DNA from: Bifidobacterium sp. ESL0769 | GTDB lineage: Bacteria > Actinomycetota > Actinomycetes > Actinomycetales > Bifidobacteriaceae | DNA length: 64,000 nucleotides | Direction: 5' to 3' | Assembly: GCF_029395495.1 (NCBI RefSeq) | Contig: NZ_CP113918.1 | Span: forward strand, 372,001 to 436,000 | Shown: piece after piece, positions 26,816 to 35,706 of the stretch | How positions within the stretch are numbered: position 1 is the first letter of the stretch | Layout of the letters: each line of letters opens with the position of its first letter | Made by a program: the position numbers and the translations under genes | Notes under the pieces: model-generated | Told to the model about the DNA's origin: nothing | The model's database searches: none | What the model saw: only the letters and a program-made list of their open reading frames with translations

Positions 26816-27604
26816 ATGGACAAGAACACGAACGACGACACGAATATCAACGCAACGAACAACAACGCAGGGAACGGCCAACCTGTTGGCGATTTAGGTT
26901 TTGCTGCGAACACACAGCCGATGGGAGGAAATGGTTTTGCTGCGAGCGGTCAGCCGGCAGGTGGAGCAAGCTTTGCTGCCAAGGGTGAACCGGGCGGTGC
27001 CGGTGGCTTTGCGGCCGTCAACCCGTTGGGCAACGCTGGACAAAAACCGAAGGAGCATTCCGGCAAGATGTGGGGTGCCATCATCGGCATCGCTCTCGCG
27101 TGCGGCTTGGCAGGCGGTGCAATCGGCGGATTCGCGACTGCGCAAGCGGTCGTACCTTCGCATAGCCAACAAATGGAACGCCAGATGCCTTCGGGCCAAG
27201 GCCGTCGAGGCATGGGGCAGATGCCCGGAGCCAGCGGCGAATCCATGAATGGAAGTGGTCAGTCGGGTCAGTCCGGTCAAGACGGATCTGGAATGTCAGG
27301 AAATTCCGGTCAGTCGGACGGTTCCGGCTCCTCCGACGACTCGAGCCAATCCGACACAATGGGCTCTACGGGTGGTTCGGACATGTTCGGCGGATCAGAT
27401 TCTCAAAACGGTGGCAGCACGAGATCCTCCGGAAAGTCGCGTAGCGGTGCGTCCGATTCCTCTCGAAGCGGTGCCAGCGGAACAAGCTCATCGCAAACGA
27501 ATACTTCGGCCAGTTCCAGAAGTTCGAGTATTTCTAATGGTTCGACCTCAAGCGGCTCAGGCGCGTCCCTAATGATTTCCGGCACGACATTGCGGAAAGC
27601 CTGA
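26816..27604 (+). CDS. Ser/Gly-rich single-pass membrane protein
   Basis: Not recognised. The ATG at 26816 is chosen over 26798 because an AGGAG site lies 7 bases before it. In 262 residues: an Asn/Gly/Ala-rich N-terminus with repeats of G-F-A-A (about 25-65), one transmembrane helix (about 82-105: I-I-G-I-A-L-A-C-G-L-A-G-G-A-I-G-G), then a long Gly/Ser/Gln/Met-rich tail with many G-Q-S, G-S and S-S steps. It has no enzymatic motif. The Ser-rich exported tail and the two glycosyltransferase genes directly downstream make it a candidate glycosylation substrate (inference). A terminator follows, so it is its own transcription unit or the end of one. Confidence 0.75.
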   Translation: MDKNTNDDTNINATNNNAGNGQPVGDLGFAANTQPMGGNGFAASGQPAGGASFAAKGEPGGAGGFAAVNPLGNAGQKPKEHSGKMWGAIIGIALACGLAGGAIGGFATAQAVVPSHSQQMERQMPSGQGRRGMGQMPGASGESMNGSGQSGQSGQDGSGMSGNSGQSDGSGSSDDSSQSDTMGSTGGSDMFGGSDSQNGGSTRSSGKSRSGASDSSRSGASGTSSSQTNTSASSRSSSISNGSTSSGSGASLMISGTTLRKA

Positions 27605-27651
27605 TGTGCGTGTGCTTTTCATAAGCGGGAGTAAATTAATTCGATTTGACG

Positions 27652-27681
27652 ATGGCCTCGGTTTGTACCGAGGCCATTTTT
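27652..27681 (+). terminator. Intrinsic terminator
   Basis: ATGGCCTCGG (27652-27661) pairs with CCGAGGCCAT (27668-27677), followed by a T-run, 48 bases after the stop of the Ser/Gly-rich protein gene. Confidence 0.85.
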
Positions 27682-27837
27682 CTGTGCCGGTTTCGTAGGC
27701 CTCTTTTGTGGGCGAAACCCATGTTTTATCGTATTCAGATAGCATCCAGCAAACGTCCATGGTATTGGTGACAGGTTTCGGGTTTCGTCCCACGATTGCC
27801 TGAGCGTATATCCAAAATCGTCGTGTGTACTGTGATT

Positions 27838-28731
27838 ATGACAAAGCTACATCAGCCGCAAACGGCACAACACAGTTCCAACTCCATCAACGCTTCGCAG
27901 GATTTCAAGCATGACTCGCCCAATCCTCCCAAACCCCTCTCCATCGCCGAGCGCGTGGGGAAGCCAGCATATGTGGATGCCGACATCGTCATCCCCGTCT
28001 ACAACGAACGTGAGCAGCTCACCGACTCGGTTCTCGCCCTGATGCGGTTTTTGAGTTCTCCGCGTCATAGCCGATTTCCGTCGCAATCCCAGCCGTCTTA
28101 TTTCCCGCTATACAGCTGGAACATCGTCATTGCCGACAATGCGAGTACCGACGATACCTGGCCGATTGCGGTCAGCTTGGCTCGGCAGTACCCGAAATTC
28201 GTCCGTGCCATTCGTATTCCGGCGAAAGGCCGGGGTCGTGCGTTGAAATTGGCGTGGGGTGAATCTCATGCGAAAGTCCGTGCGTACATGGACGTCGACC
28301 TCTCTACCGACATCCGCCTGACCGATGTGCTCATCAATTCGATCTTGAACGGGGGAGCCGAAGTGGCAAGCGGTTGTCGTCTGCTCGACGAATCGCACGT
28401 CACCCGCTCCGCCAAGCGCGAATTCATTTCCCGCAGCTACAACGTGCTCTTGCGCGCGACGCTGGGCGTCACCTTTGAAGACGCACAGTGCGGTTTCAAA
28501 GCAATCAGCGCCGAGGCAGCCAAGTTTTTGCTGCCGAAGATACAAGACAACGAGTGGTTTTTCGACACCGAGCTTCTGACGCTTGCGCAGACTTGCAATC
28601 TGCCTACTTATATATTCCCGGTGCGTTGGGTCGAGGACGCGGGCACGACCGTCGACATTCCCGACACCGTCCGCAAAGACCTTGAGGGCATCAAGCGGAT
28701 GCGGCGCACCCTCGCCACTTCACTTATTTAG
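27838..28731 (+). CDS. GT2 glycosyltransferase, polyprenyl-phosphate-sugar synthase type
   Basis: GT-A-fold enzyme related to dolichyl-phosphate mannosyl/glucosyltransferases, expected to load a sugar from a nucleotide donor onto a lipid phosphate. Motifs in 297 residues: D-I-V-I-P-V-Y-N-E at about 42, D-N-A-S-T-D-D-T-W, K-G-R-G-R-A-L-K, the D-x-D metal site in Y-M-D-V-D-L-S-T-D, and the acceptor region D-A-Q-C-G-F-K-A-I. The late segment W-F-F-D-T-E-L-L is typical. It has no C-terminal membrane helices. The ATG at 27838 is preferred to an upstream TTG; the ribosome site is weak. It lies 22 bases before the GT39 gene, so donor-lipid synthesis and use are probably coupled. Confidence 0.88.
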   Translation: MTKLHQPQTAQHSSNSINASQDFKHDSPNPPKPLSIAERVGKPAYVDADIVIPVYNEREQLTDSVLALMRFLSSPRHSRFPSQSQPSYFPLYSWNIVIADNASTDDTWPIAVSLARQYPKFVRAIRIPAKGRGRALKLAWGESHAKVRAYMDVDLSTDIRLTDVLINSILNGGAEVASGCRLLDESHVTRSAKREFISRSYNVLLRATLGVTFEDAQCGFKAISAEAAKFLLPKIQDNEWFFDTELLTLAQTCNLPTYIFPVRWVEDAGTTVDIPDTVRKDLEGIKRMRRTLATSLI

Positions 28732-28753
28732 TCATATGTAAAAGGACAAATCC

Positions 28754-31315
28754 ATGAATGAAAGATCAAATCAGTTCGTCCGTATCAAATCAGCGTTCAC
28801 CGGCATCCCCGGAGGCCGTTTCGTTTCTGCCGACCCGATACATACCGTCCGTCATTCCATTGCCAAAAAACGCAAGTGGTTTGATTGGCTCGCCTTCGGC
28901 ATCATGATGGCGGCCACGGTGGCGATCATGTTCGTCAACCTTACTGCCAACGGATTCGCCAACGAGTTCTACGCGGCCGCTGCCCAAGCCGGTTCGAAAA
29001 ACTGGGAGGCGTTCCTATGGGGATCGTCGGACGCCGCAAACTCCATCACCGTCGACAAGCCGCCGGCCGCATTGTGGCTGATGGCGCTTTCCATCAGGGC
29101 ATTCGGCCTGAACTCCTTCGCCCTGCTCCTGCCCGAAGCGCTCTGCGGGGTGCTCAGCGTCTGGCTGCTATACGCCTCGGTACGCCGGTATTGGGGCAAC
29201 TGGGCTGGCATCATCGCCGGTTCCACCCTCGCGTTGACCCCGGTGGCCGCGCTGATGTTCCGTTTCGATAATCCCGACGCACTGCTGGTCCTGCTCATGG
29301 TTGCGGCTTCGGCATCGGTCTCGCGGGCGCTGGAATATGACCCCGACCGCAAGGGCAACCGCAAACGTACCCTGTGGCTCGCGCTCGCTGGGGTGTGCAT
29401 CGGCTTTGGATTCTTGACGAAACAAATGCAGGTGTTTCTTGTCCTTCCCGGCTTTGCGCTCGCGATTCTGATCGCATCCCCGACGAAATTCTGGCGGCGT
29501 CTGGTCGATAGCGTGGTCGCACTCGCCTCAATGGTCGTCAGCGCCGGCTGGTGGGTCCTGCTCACCGTCATCGTTCCTGCCGGTTCTCGCCCGTATATTG
29601 GTGGCTCGCAAAATAATTCGTTCCTTGAACTCACTTTCGGCTACAACGGTTTCGGTCGCTTGACCGGCAACGAAACAGGTTCGGTGGTTCCTGGGGGCGG
29701 AGGTGCGGGGCACGCGGGCACCCACGCCGGTACCGGTTCCACTGGCGGCAAGATTTCCGAAACACTCGGCAATGCGTACAGCGCCATGACCGGTGGTATG
29801 GGCGGTGTCCCTGGTGGGGCACCGGGCGCTGGCGGCGGTCAAGGTCACGGCGGTCGCACTCAAGGCGGCGGTATGTGGGGCCAAACCGGTATCACGCGTC
29901 TTTTCGACGGCGTCTACGGCACCCAGATTTCCTGGCTTGCGCCCATTGCTTTCGCCGGCATCCTCATCGGTCTCGTCGTTTCGATTCGCGTCCGTCGTAC
30001 CGATATGCGGCGCGCTGGCGTGATGGTTTGGGGCGGTTGGCTGGCCGTCACCTGGTTGACGTTCAGCTTCATGGGCGGTATCTTCCATCAGTATTACACA
30101 GTCGCACTCGCCCCAGCGGTTGCTGTGATGGTCGCCGTGGCTGTAACGAATCTTTGGGAGCGGCGCGGTGCCTTGTGGTCGCGTCTGTTCGCGACGATTT
30201 TGGTACTCGTCAATACGTTGTGGGCCGCACAACTGCTGTCGCGCTCTTCGTGGCTACCGTGGTTGCGCCCGAGTGTTCTTATCATCGGCGGTCTAGCGAC
30301 GCTAGCACTGCTGGTTTCCACCGTCGCTCTGCTGCCGATACGTTCGCTGCACGCCATGCGTTCTGGCAACGGAGGCGAGATAGTCAGGAAAATCGGTTTG
30401 ATTGGCATCGTTTTGGCCACGGTCGCGCTTTATGCCGGCCCGACTGCATGGACTGGCTATACGGTTGCTACAGGTCATCACGGTTCGATAGTGACTGCTG
30501 GGCCCGAGGTTGCCGGCTCGATGGGCGGCCCTGGCGGTGGTCATGGTGGTCGCGGAGGTTTTGGCGGTCAAGGTGGTCAAGGCGGCCCGGGAGGTGCTAT
30601 GCCCGGCGGTGGTCAGCAAAGTCAAGGTGCCCAGCAGGGTCAAAATCCAGGCGGCTCTGGTAACCAAGGTGGTTTTGGCGCCGGCATGCCCGGCCAGAAT
30701 AACCAGAACAACACCAATGGTTCGAACAAATTCAATGGTTCTTCCGCTTCGGGTAGCACTCGGGGCCAATCGGCACAGGTTGGCCCGTCCACCAGCGGCA
30801 TCAAAGGTATCAACGGAAACGGTAAAACCGGTTTCAGCGGCCAGTCCGGTCGAGGTCAGCGCGCCACCCGTAACGGTCACGGCGGTGCAGGTGGTCTGCT
30901 TGGCGGAGATGGCGCGAGCTCGGTTGGCAGCAAACTCAAAAGCCTGCTGATGAAAGACTCTGACAAATACACGTGGATCGCTGCGGCCACGGGTTCGCAG
31001 AGCGCGTCCGGTTACCAGCTGGCCACGCAGAAGCCGGTCATGCCGATTGGCGGCTTCAACGGCTCCGATCCGAGCCCGACGCTCGCGCAGTTCAAGCGTT
31101 ATGTCAAGGAGGGCAAGATTCACTACTACATCGGCAGCCGCGAAATGGGCGGTAACGGGCACGGCGATGGTCGCGGCGGCGGTATGGGCGGCAAGCAGAT
31201 GGGCGGCTCCAACGCTTCCAGAGAGATCGCCACGTGGGTCAAGTCCAACTTCAAGTCCCAAACCGTCGACGGCGTCACCCTCTACGACCTGACGTCCCCC
31301 AAGGCCACGAAGTAA
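28754..31315 (+). CDS. GT39-family membrane glycosyltransferase with Gly-rich loops
   Basis: Multi-spanning transferase of the PMT/ArnT-like fold that uses polyprenyl-phosphate sugar on the outer face of the membrane. An AAAGGAC site precedes the ATG. Residues 1-300: first helix, then N-E-F-Y-A-A-A-A-Q with the likely catalytic acid, T-V-D-K-P-P and R-F-D-N-P-D, all typical of the family. Two Gly/His/Gln-rich regions are inserted: about 310-375 in an external loop, and about 585-720 between the last helices and a C-terminal domain of about 110 residues (K-Y-T-W-I-A-A-A-T-G). That C-terminal domain is usual in actinobacterial members. The acceptor is unknown; neighbouring Ser/Gly-rich surface proteins are candidates. 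Confidence 0.88.
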   Translation: MNERSNQFVRIKSAFTGIPGGRFVSADPIHTVRHSIAKKRKWFDWLAFGIMMAATVAIMFVNLTANGFANEFYAAAAQAGSKNWEAFLWGSSDAANSITVDKPPAALWLMALSIRAFGLNSFALLLPEALCGVLSVWLLYASVRRYWGNWAGIIAGSTLALTPVAALMFRFDNPDALLVLLMVAASASVSRALEYDPDRKGNRKRTLWLALAGVCIGFGFLTKQMQVFLVLPGFALAILIASPTKFWRRLVDSVVALASMVVSAGWWVLLTVIVPAGSRPYIGGSQNNSFLELTFGYNGFGRLTGNETGSVVPGGGGAGHAGTHAGTGSTGGKISETLGNAYSAMTGGMGGVPGGAPGAGGGQGHGGRTQGGGMWGQTGITRLFDGVYGTQISWLAPIAFAGILIGLVVSIRVRRTDMRRAGVMVWGGWLAVTWLTFSFMGGIFHQYYTVALAPAVAVMVAVAVTNLWERRGALWSRLFATILVLVNTLWAAQLLSRSSWLPWLRPSVLIIGGLATLALLVSTVALLPIRSLHAMRSGNGGEIVRKIGLIGIVLATVALYAGPTAWTGYTVATGHHGSIVTAGPEVAGSMGGPGGGHGGRGGFGGQGGQGGPGGAMPGGGQQSQGAQQGQNPGGSGNQGGFGAGMPGQNNQNNTNGSNKFNGSSASGSTRGQSAQVGPSTSGIKGINGNGKTGFSGQSGRGQRATRNGHGGAGGLLGGDGASSVGSKLKSLLMKDSDKYTWIAAATGSQSASGYQLATQKPVMPIGGFNGSDPSPTLAQFKRYVKEGKIHYYIGSREMGGNGHGDGRGGGMGGKQMGGSNASREIATWVKSNFKSQTVDGVTLYDLTSPKATK

Positions 31316-31345
31316 AGGAGGCAATCCTATCCAAAATCAAATGAG

Positions 31346-31389
31346 CAGTCGGATCATCAGGTTTTAAAACCCATTGGTCCGGCTGTTTT
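31346..31389 (+). terminator. Terminator after the GT39 gene
   Basis: An 11-bp stem with two G-U pairs (31346-31356 with 31375-31385) is followed by TTTT, 31 bases after the stop. Confidence 0.65.
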
Positions 31390-31542
31390 GTCATGGACGG
31401 AATATGCGGTTACTCTGATTTTAATTTTGTAATTGCCTGTGGAATATTCAAGCAGTAAACTTGGTGACAAATGCAGTGCGCAAGCTGGTGCGCATTTGCC
31501 AAAGCAATGATGCAAGGCCAAGAGGTAATAGGGGAGGGCGCA

Positions 31543-32007
31543 ATGACCGATTCCAACGAAGAATGGCAGCCTATCGCGTTCAAGTACCAAATTACGGGGA
31601 TGCTGATAGCCAATTTGATATCTTGCATTGTCGCGGAAGTGATTGCGCTGATTATTATGAAAGTAATGCGTTTTCCGTACTCTGTCGATCGCATCGTGGG
31701 GTTCTTGACTCTGGCCGTTGTGATCAGTGCGTTCCCGCAGGTCTTTATTAATCGTCGCTTTTGCCGCAAAACTCACATCGACTATCCCGTTTCATGGGGT
31801 GCGACCCTGCTCCATCCCGTCGTGCTCGTGGTGGTTATGGTGCTGATCAATCTGGTTTATCCGATCGGCAACATGTTCGTTCCTGCGTTTGTCGTAGTCG
31901 TCGATTTGGCCGTTTCCATATGGACTAAGCCAAGGGCGGGGGATGAGAGGATTGCGCGCAAGGCTACAGAGAAGTCCGATGGCGAGTCGGGCCAGGAGCA
32001 TAAGTAG
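31543..32007 (+). CDS. Small membrane protein of unknown function
   Basis: 154 residues. The start at 31543 is fixed by the GGGGAGGGCG site. Four hydrophobic segments are visible: about 20-42 (I-T-G-M-L-I-A-N-L-I), 48-68 (V-G-F-L-T-L-A-V-V-I), 88-108 (H-P-V-V-L-V-V-V-M-V) and 112-130. The C-terminus is hydrophilic. No domain recognised. It may be independent of the glycosyltransferase genes, since a terminator separates them. Confidence 0.65.
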   Translation: MTDSNEEWQPIAFKYQITGMLIANLISCIVAEVIALIIMKVMRFPYSVDRIVGFLTLAVVISAFPQVFINRRFCRKTHIDYPVSWGATLLHPVVLVVVMVLINLVYPIGNMFVPAFVVVVDLAVSIWTKPRAGDERIARKATEKSDGESGQEHK

Positions 32008-32197
32008 GCTGACGAAAAGAAAGGCGCCGGGCAACACTAAAAGGCAGACGACTGCAACTGCAAGTGCGGCGTCAACAAGCTCCATGGCGAAAATTTAAGA
32101 CCTTCGTCTATGAAGATGTTTCGGTGACGCTATGCCCTTAAGAAGTGTTTGAAAAGCTGGCTTGGTTGTTGTGACCATCCGCCCGGCAGATACACCT

Positions 32198-32231
32198 TGG
32201 CCCCGATGCTCGTTTCCAAGCATCGGGGCCA
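32198..32231. terminator. 13-bp hairpin, possible terminator
   Basis: TGGCCCCGATGCT (32198-32210) pairs perfectly with AGCATCGGGGCCA (32219-32231) around an 8-base loop. There is no clear T-run. It lies 190 bases beyond the last gene, in the long non-coding stretch before tRNA-fMet. Confidence 0.45.
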
Positions 32232-32355
32232 GCGGCATAACATTAGAATCACATGCTTATCAGTCATGACCCTTGCGCGGTAAAAGCTTTTTGCCCGCCT
32301 TATGGTTCGTGCAAGGTACCCGTTGCCATAGCTGACATCGTAAGTATACCATCCT

Positions 32356-32441
32356 TATAGGAATATTTTTCTTTCACTTGTTCGATGCAGGGCAACCAAT
32401 CCTTAGCAGGATAATATTTTTATAGGGATATTCCTCTTTCA
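32356..32441. repeat. Two direct copies of a 20-nt AT-rich element
   Basis: TATAGGAATATTTTTCTTTC at 32356 recurs as TATAGGGATATTCCTCTTTC at 32421, 65 bases apart. The first copy overlaps a near-palindrome TCCTTATAGGA. The 32008-32892 stretch is otherwise almost empty of genes. Confidence 0.4.
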
Positions 32442-32557
32442 AGATAGGATGAGCTTACCGCTGAAACCTCTTACCCAAGGTGGAAGCGGTCGTGCGGCTA
32501 TCCGGTCGTATCGTCCTCGCCGCGCCATCGCGGCGCGGCATGATAGAAAGAATCACC

Positions 32558-32722
32558 ATGCTGAAAAATAGGAAGGACTCTGACGGCCCGGAAGTCGTCC
32601 AAGCCTTCGCAGTGCTTCTCGCCGCGTTGGCGGCCAGAGCGGACAACGCCGTGGCTGACATCCTGCTCGTAGCTCTCACGGGTTGCGTGCTCGCAAGGTA
32701 TTGGATGCATCGACGGGAGTAA
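32558..32722 (+). CDS. Possible 54-residue membrane peptide (weak)
   Basis: The only plausible open frame in the 880-base stretch before tRNA-fMet. ATG 32558 has a weak AGAAAG site, and the frame is open 5' to 32480. The peptide has a hydrophobic middle (A-V-A-D-I-L-L-V-A-L-T-G-C-V-L-A) and charged ends. No family recognised; it may be a chance frame or a gene remnant. Confidence 0.25.
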   Translation: MLKNRKDSDGPEVVQAFAVLLAALAARADNAVADILLVALTGCVLARYWMHRRE

Positions 32723-32861
32723 TCGTTGGAGTCAGCTCGGCGCGGGGCGACCCGCGTCGGGCACTTCCTTCTAATGTGCTGGTTATTTTCCGGACCCATA
32801 ACCCAAGGTCTCGGGTTACAGCGTACGTTTAAGCGCACCGGGACGTTATCAAAAAATGATT

Positions 32862-32891
32862 AAGCCCGGAAATCGTTGAGATTCCGGGCTT
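32862..32891 (-). terminator. Terminator of tRNA-fMet
   Basis: AAGCCCGGAA (32862-32871) pairs with TTCCGGGCTT (32882-32891). Read on the minus strand it starts right after the tRNA 3' end and is followed by a T-rich run (the complement of ATCAAAAAATGAT). Confidence 0.8.
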
Positions 32892-32892
32892 T

Positions 32893-32969
32893 TGGTAGCG
32901 GGGTCAGGATTTGAACCTGAGACCTCTGGGTTATGAGCCCAGCGAGCTACCGAACTGCTCCACCCCGCG
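32893..32969 (-). tRNA. Initiator tRNA-fMet (CAT)
   Basis: 77-nt cloverleaf on the minus strand with encoded 3' CCA. The anticodon loop CTCATAA is flanked by three G-C pairs (GGG/CCC), and position 1 (C) faces a non-pairing base 72 (U). Both are initiator hallmarks. The T-arm GGTTCAAATCC is normal. Confidence 0.95.
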
Positions 32970-33086
32970 ACGGCTGTTTTAGACAGCAATAATCTAGATT
33001 ACGGGTAATGGCGTAAATGTCAAATTTTCGGCGCGTTTTTTGCTATTAGGGCAGAAACTGGCCAGAAGTGCGTCCATAATGGAACC

Positions 33087-34133
33087 ATGCCTATCAAGAT
33101 TGCCAGCGGACTGCCGGCGCGTGAAATACTCGAGAGCGAGCGGATCTTCGCCATCGAGAAGCCGGAAGCGGAGCAGCAGAAGATCCGCCCGCTGAAGTTG
33201 GTCATCCTCAACTTGATGCCCAAGAAAATCGAGACCGAAACCCAGCTTTTGCGCCTGATCTCCAAATCTCCGCTGCAGGTCGACATCGATTTTATGAAGA
33301 CCTCGACTCATGAGTCCACCCACGTCAGTGCTGATCACCTGCTGAAGTTCTACGAGAATTTCGACGCGTTCAAAGACAACTATTATGACGGCTTGGTGGT
33401 CACGGGCGCACCCGTGGAGCAGCTTGATTTCGAACAGGTGGATTATTGGGACGAGCTTACGCAGATTCTCGATTGGGCGCAGACCCACGTTTTCTCGACG
33501 ATGTACCTGTGCTGGGGCGCGATGGCCGGTCTCAACTATCGTTACGGCATCCGCAAACAAAATTTCAAAGAAAAACTTTTCGGCGTGTTCCCACAATATT
33601 TGCAGGACGAATACTGCTTCATCACCAACGGTTTTGACGAAATCTCGCTGCAGCCGCATTCGCGTGTCGCGGGCATGAACGAAGACGATATCGCCAAAAA
33701 TCAAGACCTTCAGGTCCTCACCTGGGGCCCGCAGGCCGGTTCCGGCCTGATTGCCGCTCGCGATTTTTCCGAGGTTTTCGTGCTCGGCCATTGGGAGTAC
33801 GGCAAGTACACGCTGCGCGACGAATACGAGCGTGACAAGGCCAAGGGCCTTACCAATGTGCCGTTCCCAGCCAACTATTTCCCGCATGACGATCCCATGA
33901 TGGAACCGCTTTTCTCTTGGCGCGCCCACGCGAACCTGCTGTGGCGCAACTGGCTCAACTGGGTTTACGAGACCACGCCCTACGACCTTAAGGAAGTTCC
34001 AAAACTTCGCGCAGAGAAGAAATTGGGCACCGACCGTTCCATTCGACATGAGCCGGGGGAACCGCGTAATGATTGCTTCAGACCGCTCGAAAATGATGGA
34101 TATGGGCTCATTTCGAACGCCGTCAAAAGTTGA
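33087..34133 (+). CDS. metA: Homoserine O-acyltransferase MetA, probably acetyl-CoA-specific
   Basis: Activates homoserine for methionine synthesis. Numbering follows the E. coli enzyme exactly: catalytic Cys142 in Y-L-C-W-G-A, His235 and Glu237 in H-W-E-Y-G-K. Residue 111, in T-G-A-P-V-E, is Glu. In characterised MetA proteins Gly at this position goes with succinyl-CoA and Glu with acetyl-CoA, so this is more likely a homoserine O-acetyltransferase despite the usual succinyltransferase label. The 348-residue length includes a C-terminal tail of about 40 residues beyond the shortest homologues. The gene lies between tRNA-fMet (divergent) and the atp operon. No SAM riboswitch was seen upstream. 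Confidence 0.94.
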   Translation: MPIKIASGLPAREILESERIFAIEKPEAEQQKIRPLKLVILNLMPKKIETETQLLRLISKSPLQVDIDFMKTSTHESTHVSADHLLKFYENFDAFKDNYYDGLVVTGAPVEQLDFEQVDYWDELTQILDWAQTHVFSTMYLCWGAMAGLNYRYGIRKQNFKEKLFGVFPQYLQDEYCFITNGFDEISLQPHSRVAGMNEDDIAKNQDLQVLTWGPQAGSGLIAARDFSEVFVLGHWEYGKYTLRDEYERDKAKGLTNVPFPANYFPHDDPMMEPLFSWRAHANLLWRNWLNWVYETTPYDLKEVPKLRAEKKLGTDRSIRHEPGEPRNDCFRPLENDGYGLISNAVKS

Positions 34134-34422
34134 AATATTCCGACATCAAACTGTTTGATGATGTTGATGATTATCGGTAAACGCTAATATTTTCAGTGAA
34201 TGTGACAGGATTTACATTTTTTCGGGGAAACGACGTACAATCGTCACCGGCCGTTCGAAGTCGAGGGTCGTGTCGGGTACGTCAAGTCCGGCATGATTTC
34301 TTGCCCCCGAAAGGCCCAAGAAGTGAGATTGTTGGCAATTCGCAACGATTTGTGAAAAGCGACACCTTCATTTCCGTTGATTGGAATAGACTGGGAAGCC
34401 TGAGATAAATCAGGGAGGACAT
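34134..34422 (+). promoter_or_regulatory. Intergenic region before the atp operon
   Basis: A small inverted repeat, CATCAAA (34144-34150) with TTTGATG (34154-34160), follows metA. A possible -10 box TACAAT (34236-34241) with a TTTACA 19 bases before it may drive the atp operon. Both are weak calls; no gene is seen. Confidence 0.3.
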
Positions 34423-35238
34423 ATGATCGAAGCTGTTGGCGCGAATATGTTGTTGGCGTCGGCGTCTGGCGCGGATTTGCCGGGTGTCAACGACTTCCTG
34501 CCTCCGGAGATTCTTTTCCAGGGCACACCATTCGCTATCAACCGCATCATTCTCATCCGCATCGTCGCTACGATTCTCTTGCTCATCATTTTGGGCATCA
34601 CCGCGGCCCGTGCCAAGCTCATTCCCGGCCGCTGGCAGGGTCTGATCGAATTCGGCATGGACTTCGTACGCGACAGCGTGGTTTACGAGACCATGGGCGA
34701 GTTGCGTGGCAAACGTTATGTGCCGATGATCACCACCCTGTTCTTCACAATCTTCTTCTTCAATCTCTTCGGGGTCATCCCCGGAGCGAATATGGCCGCT
34801 ACGGCCACAATCACCATGCCGTTGGTCTTCGCCATCTGGGTTCTGGTGCAGTATTGGATCGCCGCATGCCGCGAAAAGGGGCTTTGGGGCTACATTCGTG
34901 ACGAATGCTTCACTCCTGGCGTGCCGTGGCCTGTCTACATCCTTCTGGCTCCGATTCAGCTGCTCGAGTTGGTTATCATCCGCCCGGCATCGCTGACGAT
35001 TCGACTTTTCGCCAACATGATTTCCGGCCACCTTACAGTCGCCACATGCCTGGCGTTTGCACAGTTCTGGATGATCGAGTCGGCCAACAAGATGGTCGGC
35101 GTGCCTGTTGGTGCGGCGTGGTTCCTCGGTGGCATCGTGATGACACTGTTCGAAGTTTTCGTTGCCTTCCTGCAGGCCTACGTCTTCTCGATTCTCGCGA
35201 CGGTCTATATCAACCTGAGTTATCCGGAGGCCGAATAG
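34423..35238 (+). CDS. atpB: ATP synthase Fo subunit a
   Basis: Membrane proton half-channel of F1Fo ATP synthase; first gene of the atpBEFHAGDC operon. It has five to six membrane helices in 271 residues. The essential Arg lies in the helix segment S-L-T-I-R-L-F-A-N-M-I-S-G-H, the family signature. The TCAGGGAGGAC ribosome site is strong. Confidence 0.96.
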   Translation: MIEAVGANMLLASASGADLPGVNDFLPPEILFQGTPFAINRIILIRIVATILLLIILGITAARAKLIPGRWQGLIEFGMDFVRDSVVYETMGELRGKRYVPMITTLFFTIFFFNLFGVIPGANMAATATITMPLVFAIWVLVQYWIAACREKGLWGYIRDECFTPGVPWPVYILLAPIQLLELVIIRPASLTIRLFANMISGHLTVATCLAFAQFWMIESANKMVGVPVGAAWFLGGIVMTLFEVFVAFLQAYVFSILATVYINLSYPEAE

Positions 35239-35270
35239 TCAACGAATAATCAGATAAATAGTCGGATTGA

Positions 35271-35648
<378 letters not shown>

Positions 35649-35706
35649 AAGCAAACCAGCAACAAGCGAAAACAATGACAGAAACGAACGATGAAAGGAG
35701 ATCACG

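Noticed and set aside
31792..32085. 97-codon hydrophobic minus-strand frame overlapping the small membrane protein gene
   Set aside because: No ribosome site, and it is antisense to a gene with a strong one; hydrophobicity follows from the GC-rich antisense of charged codons.
32893..32969. Integration (att) site duplication at tRNA-fMet
   Set aside because: No second copy of the tRNA 3' end and no integrase gene is visible in the window.
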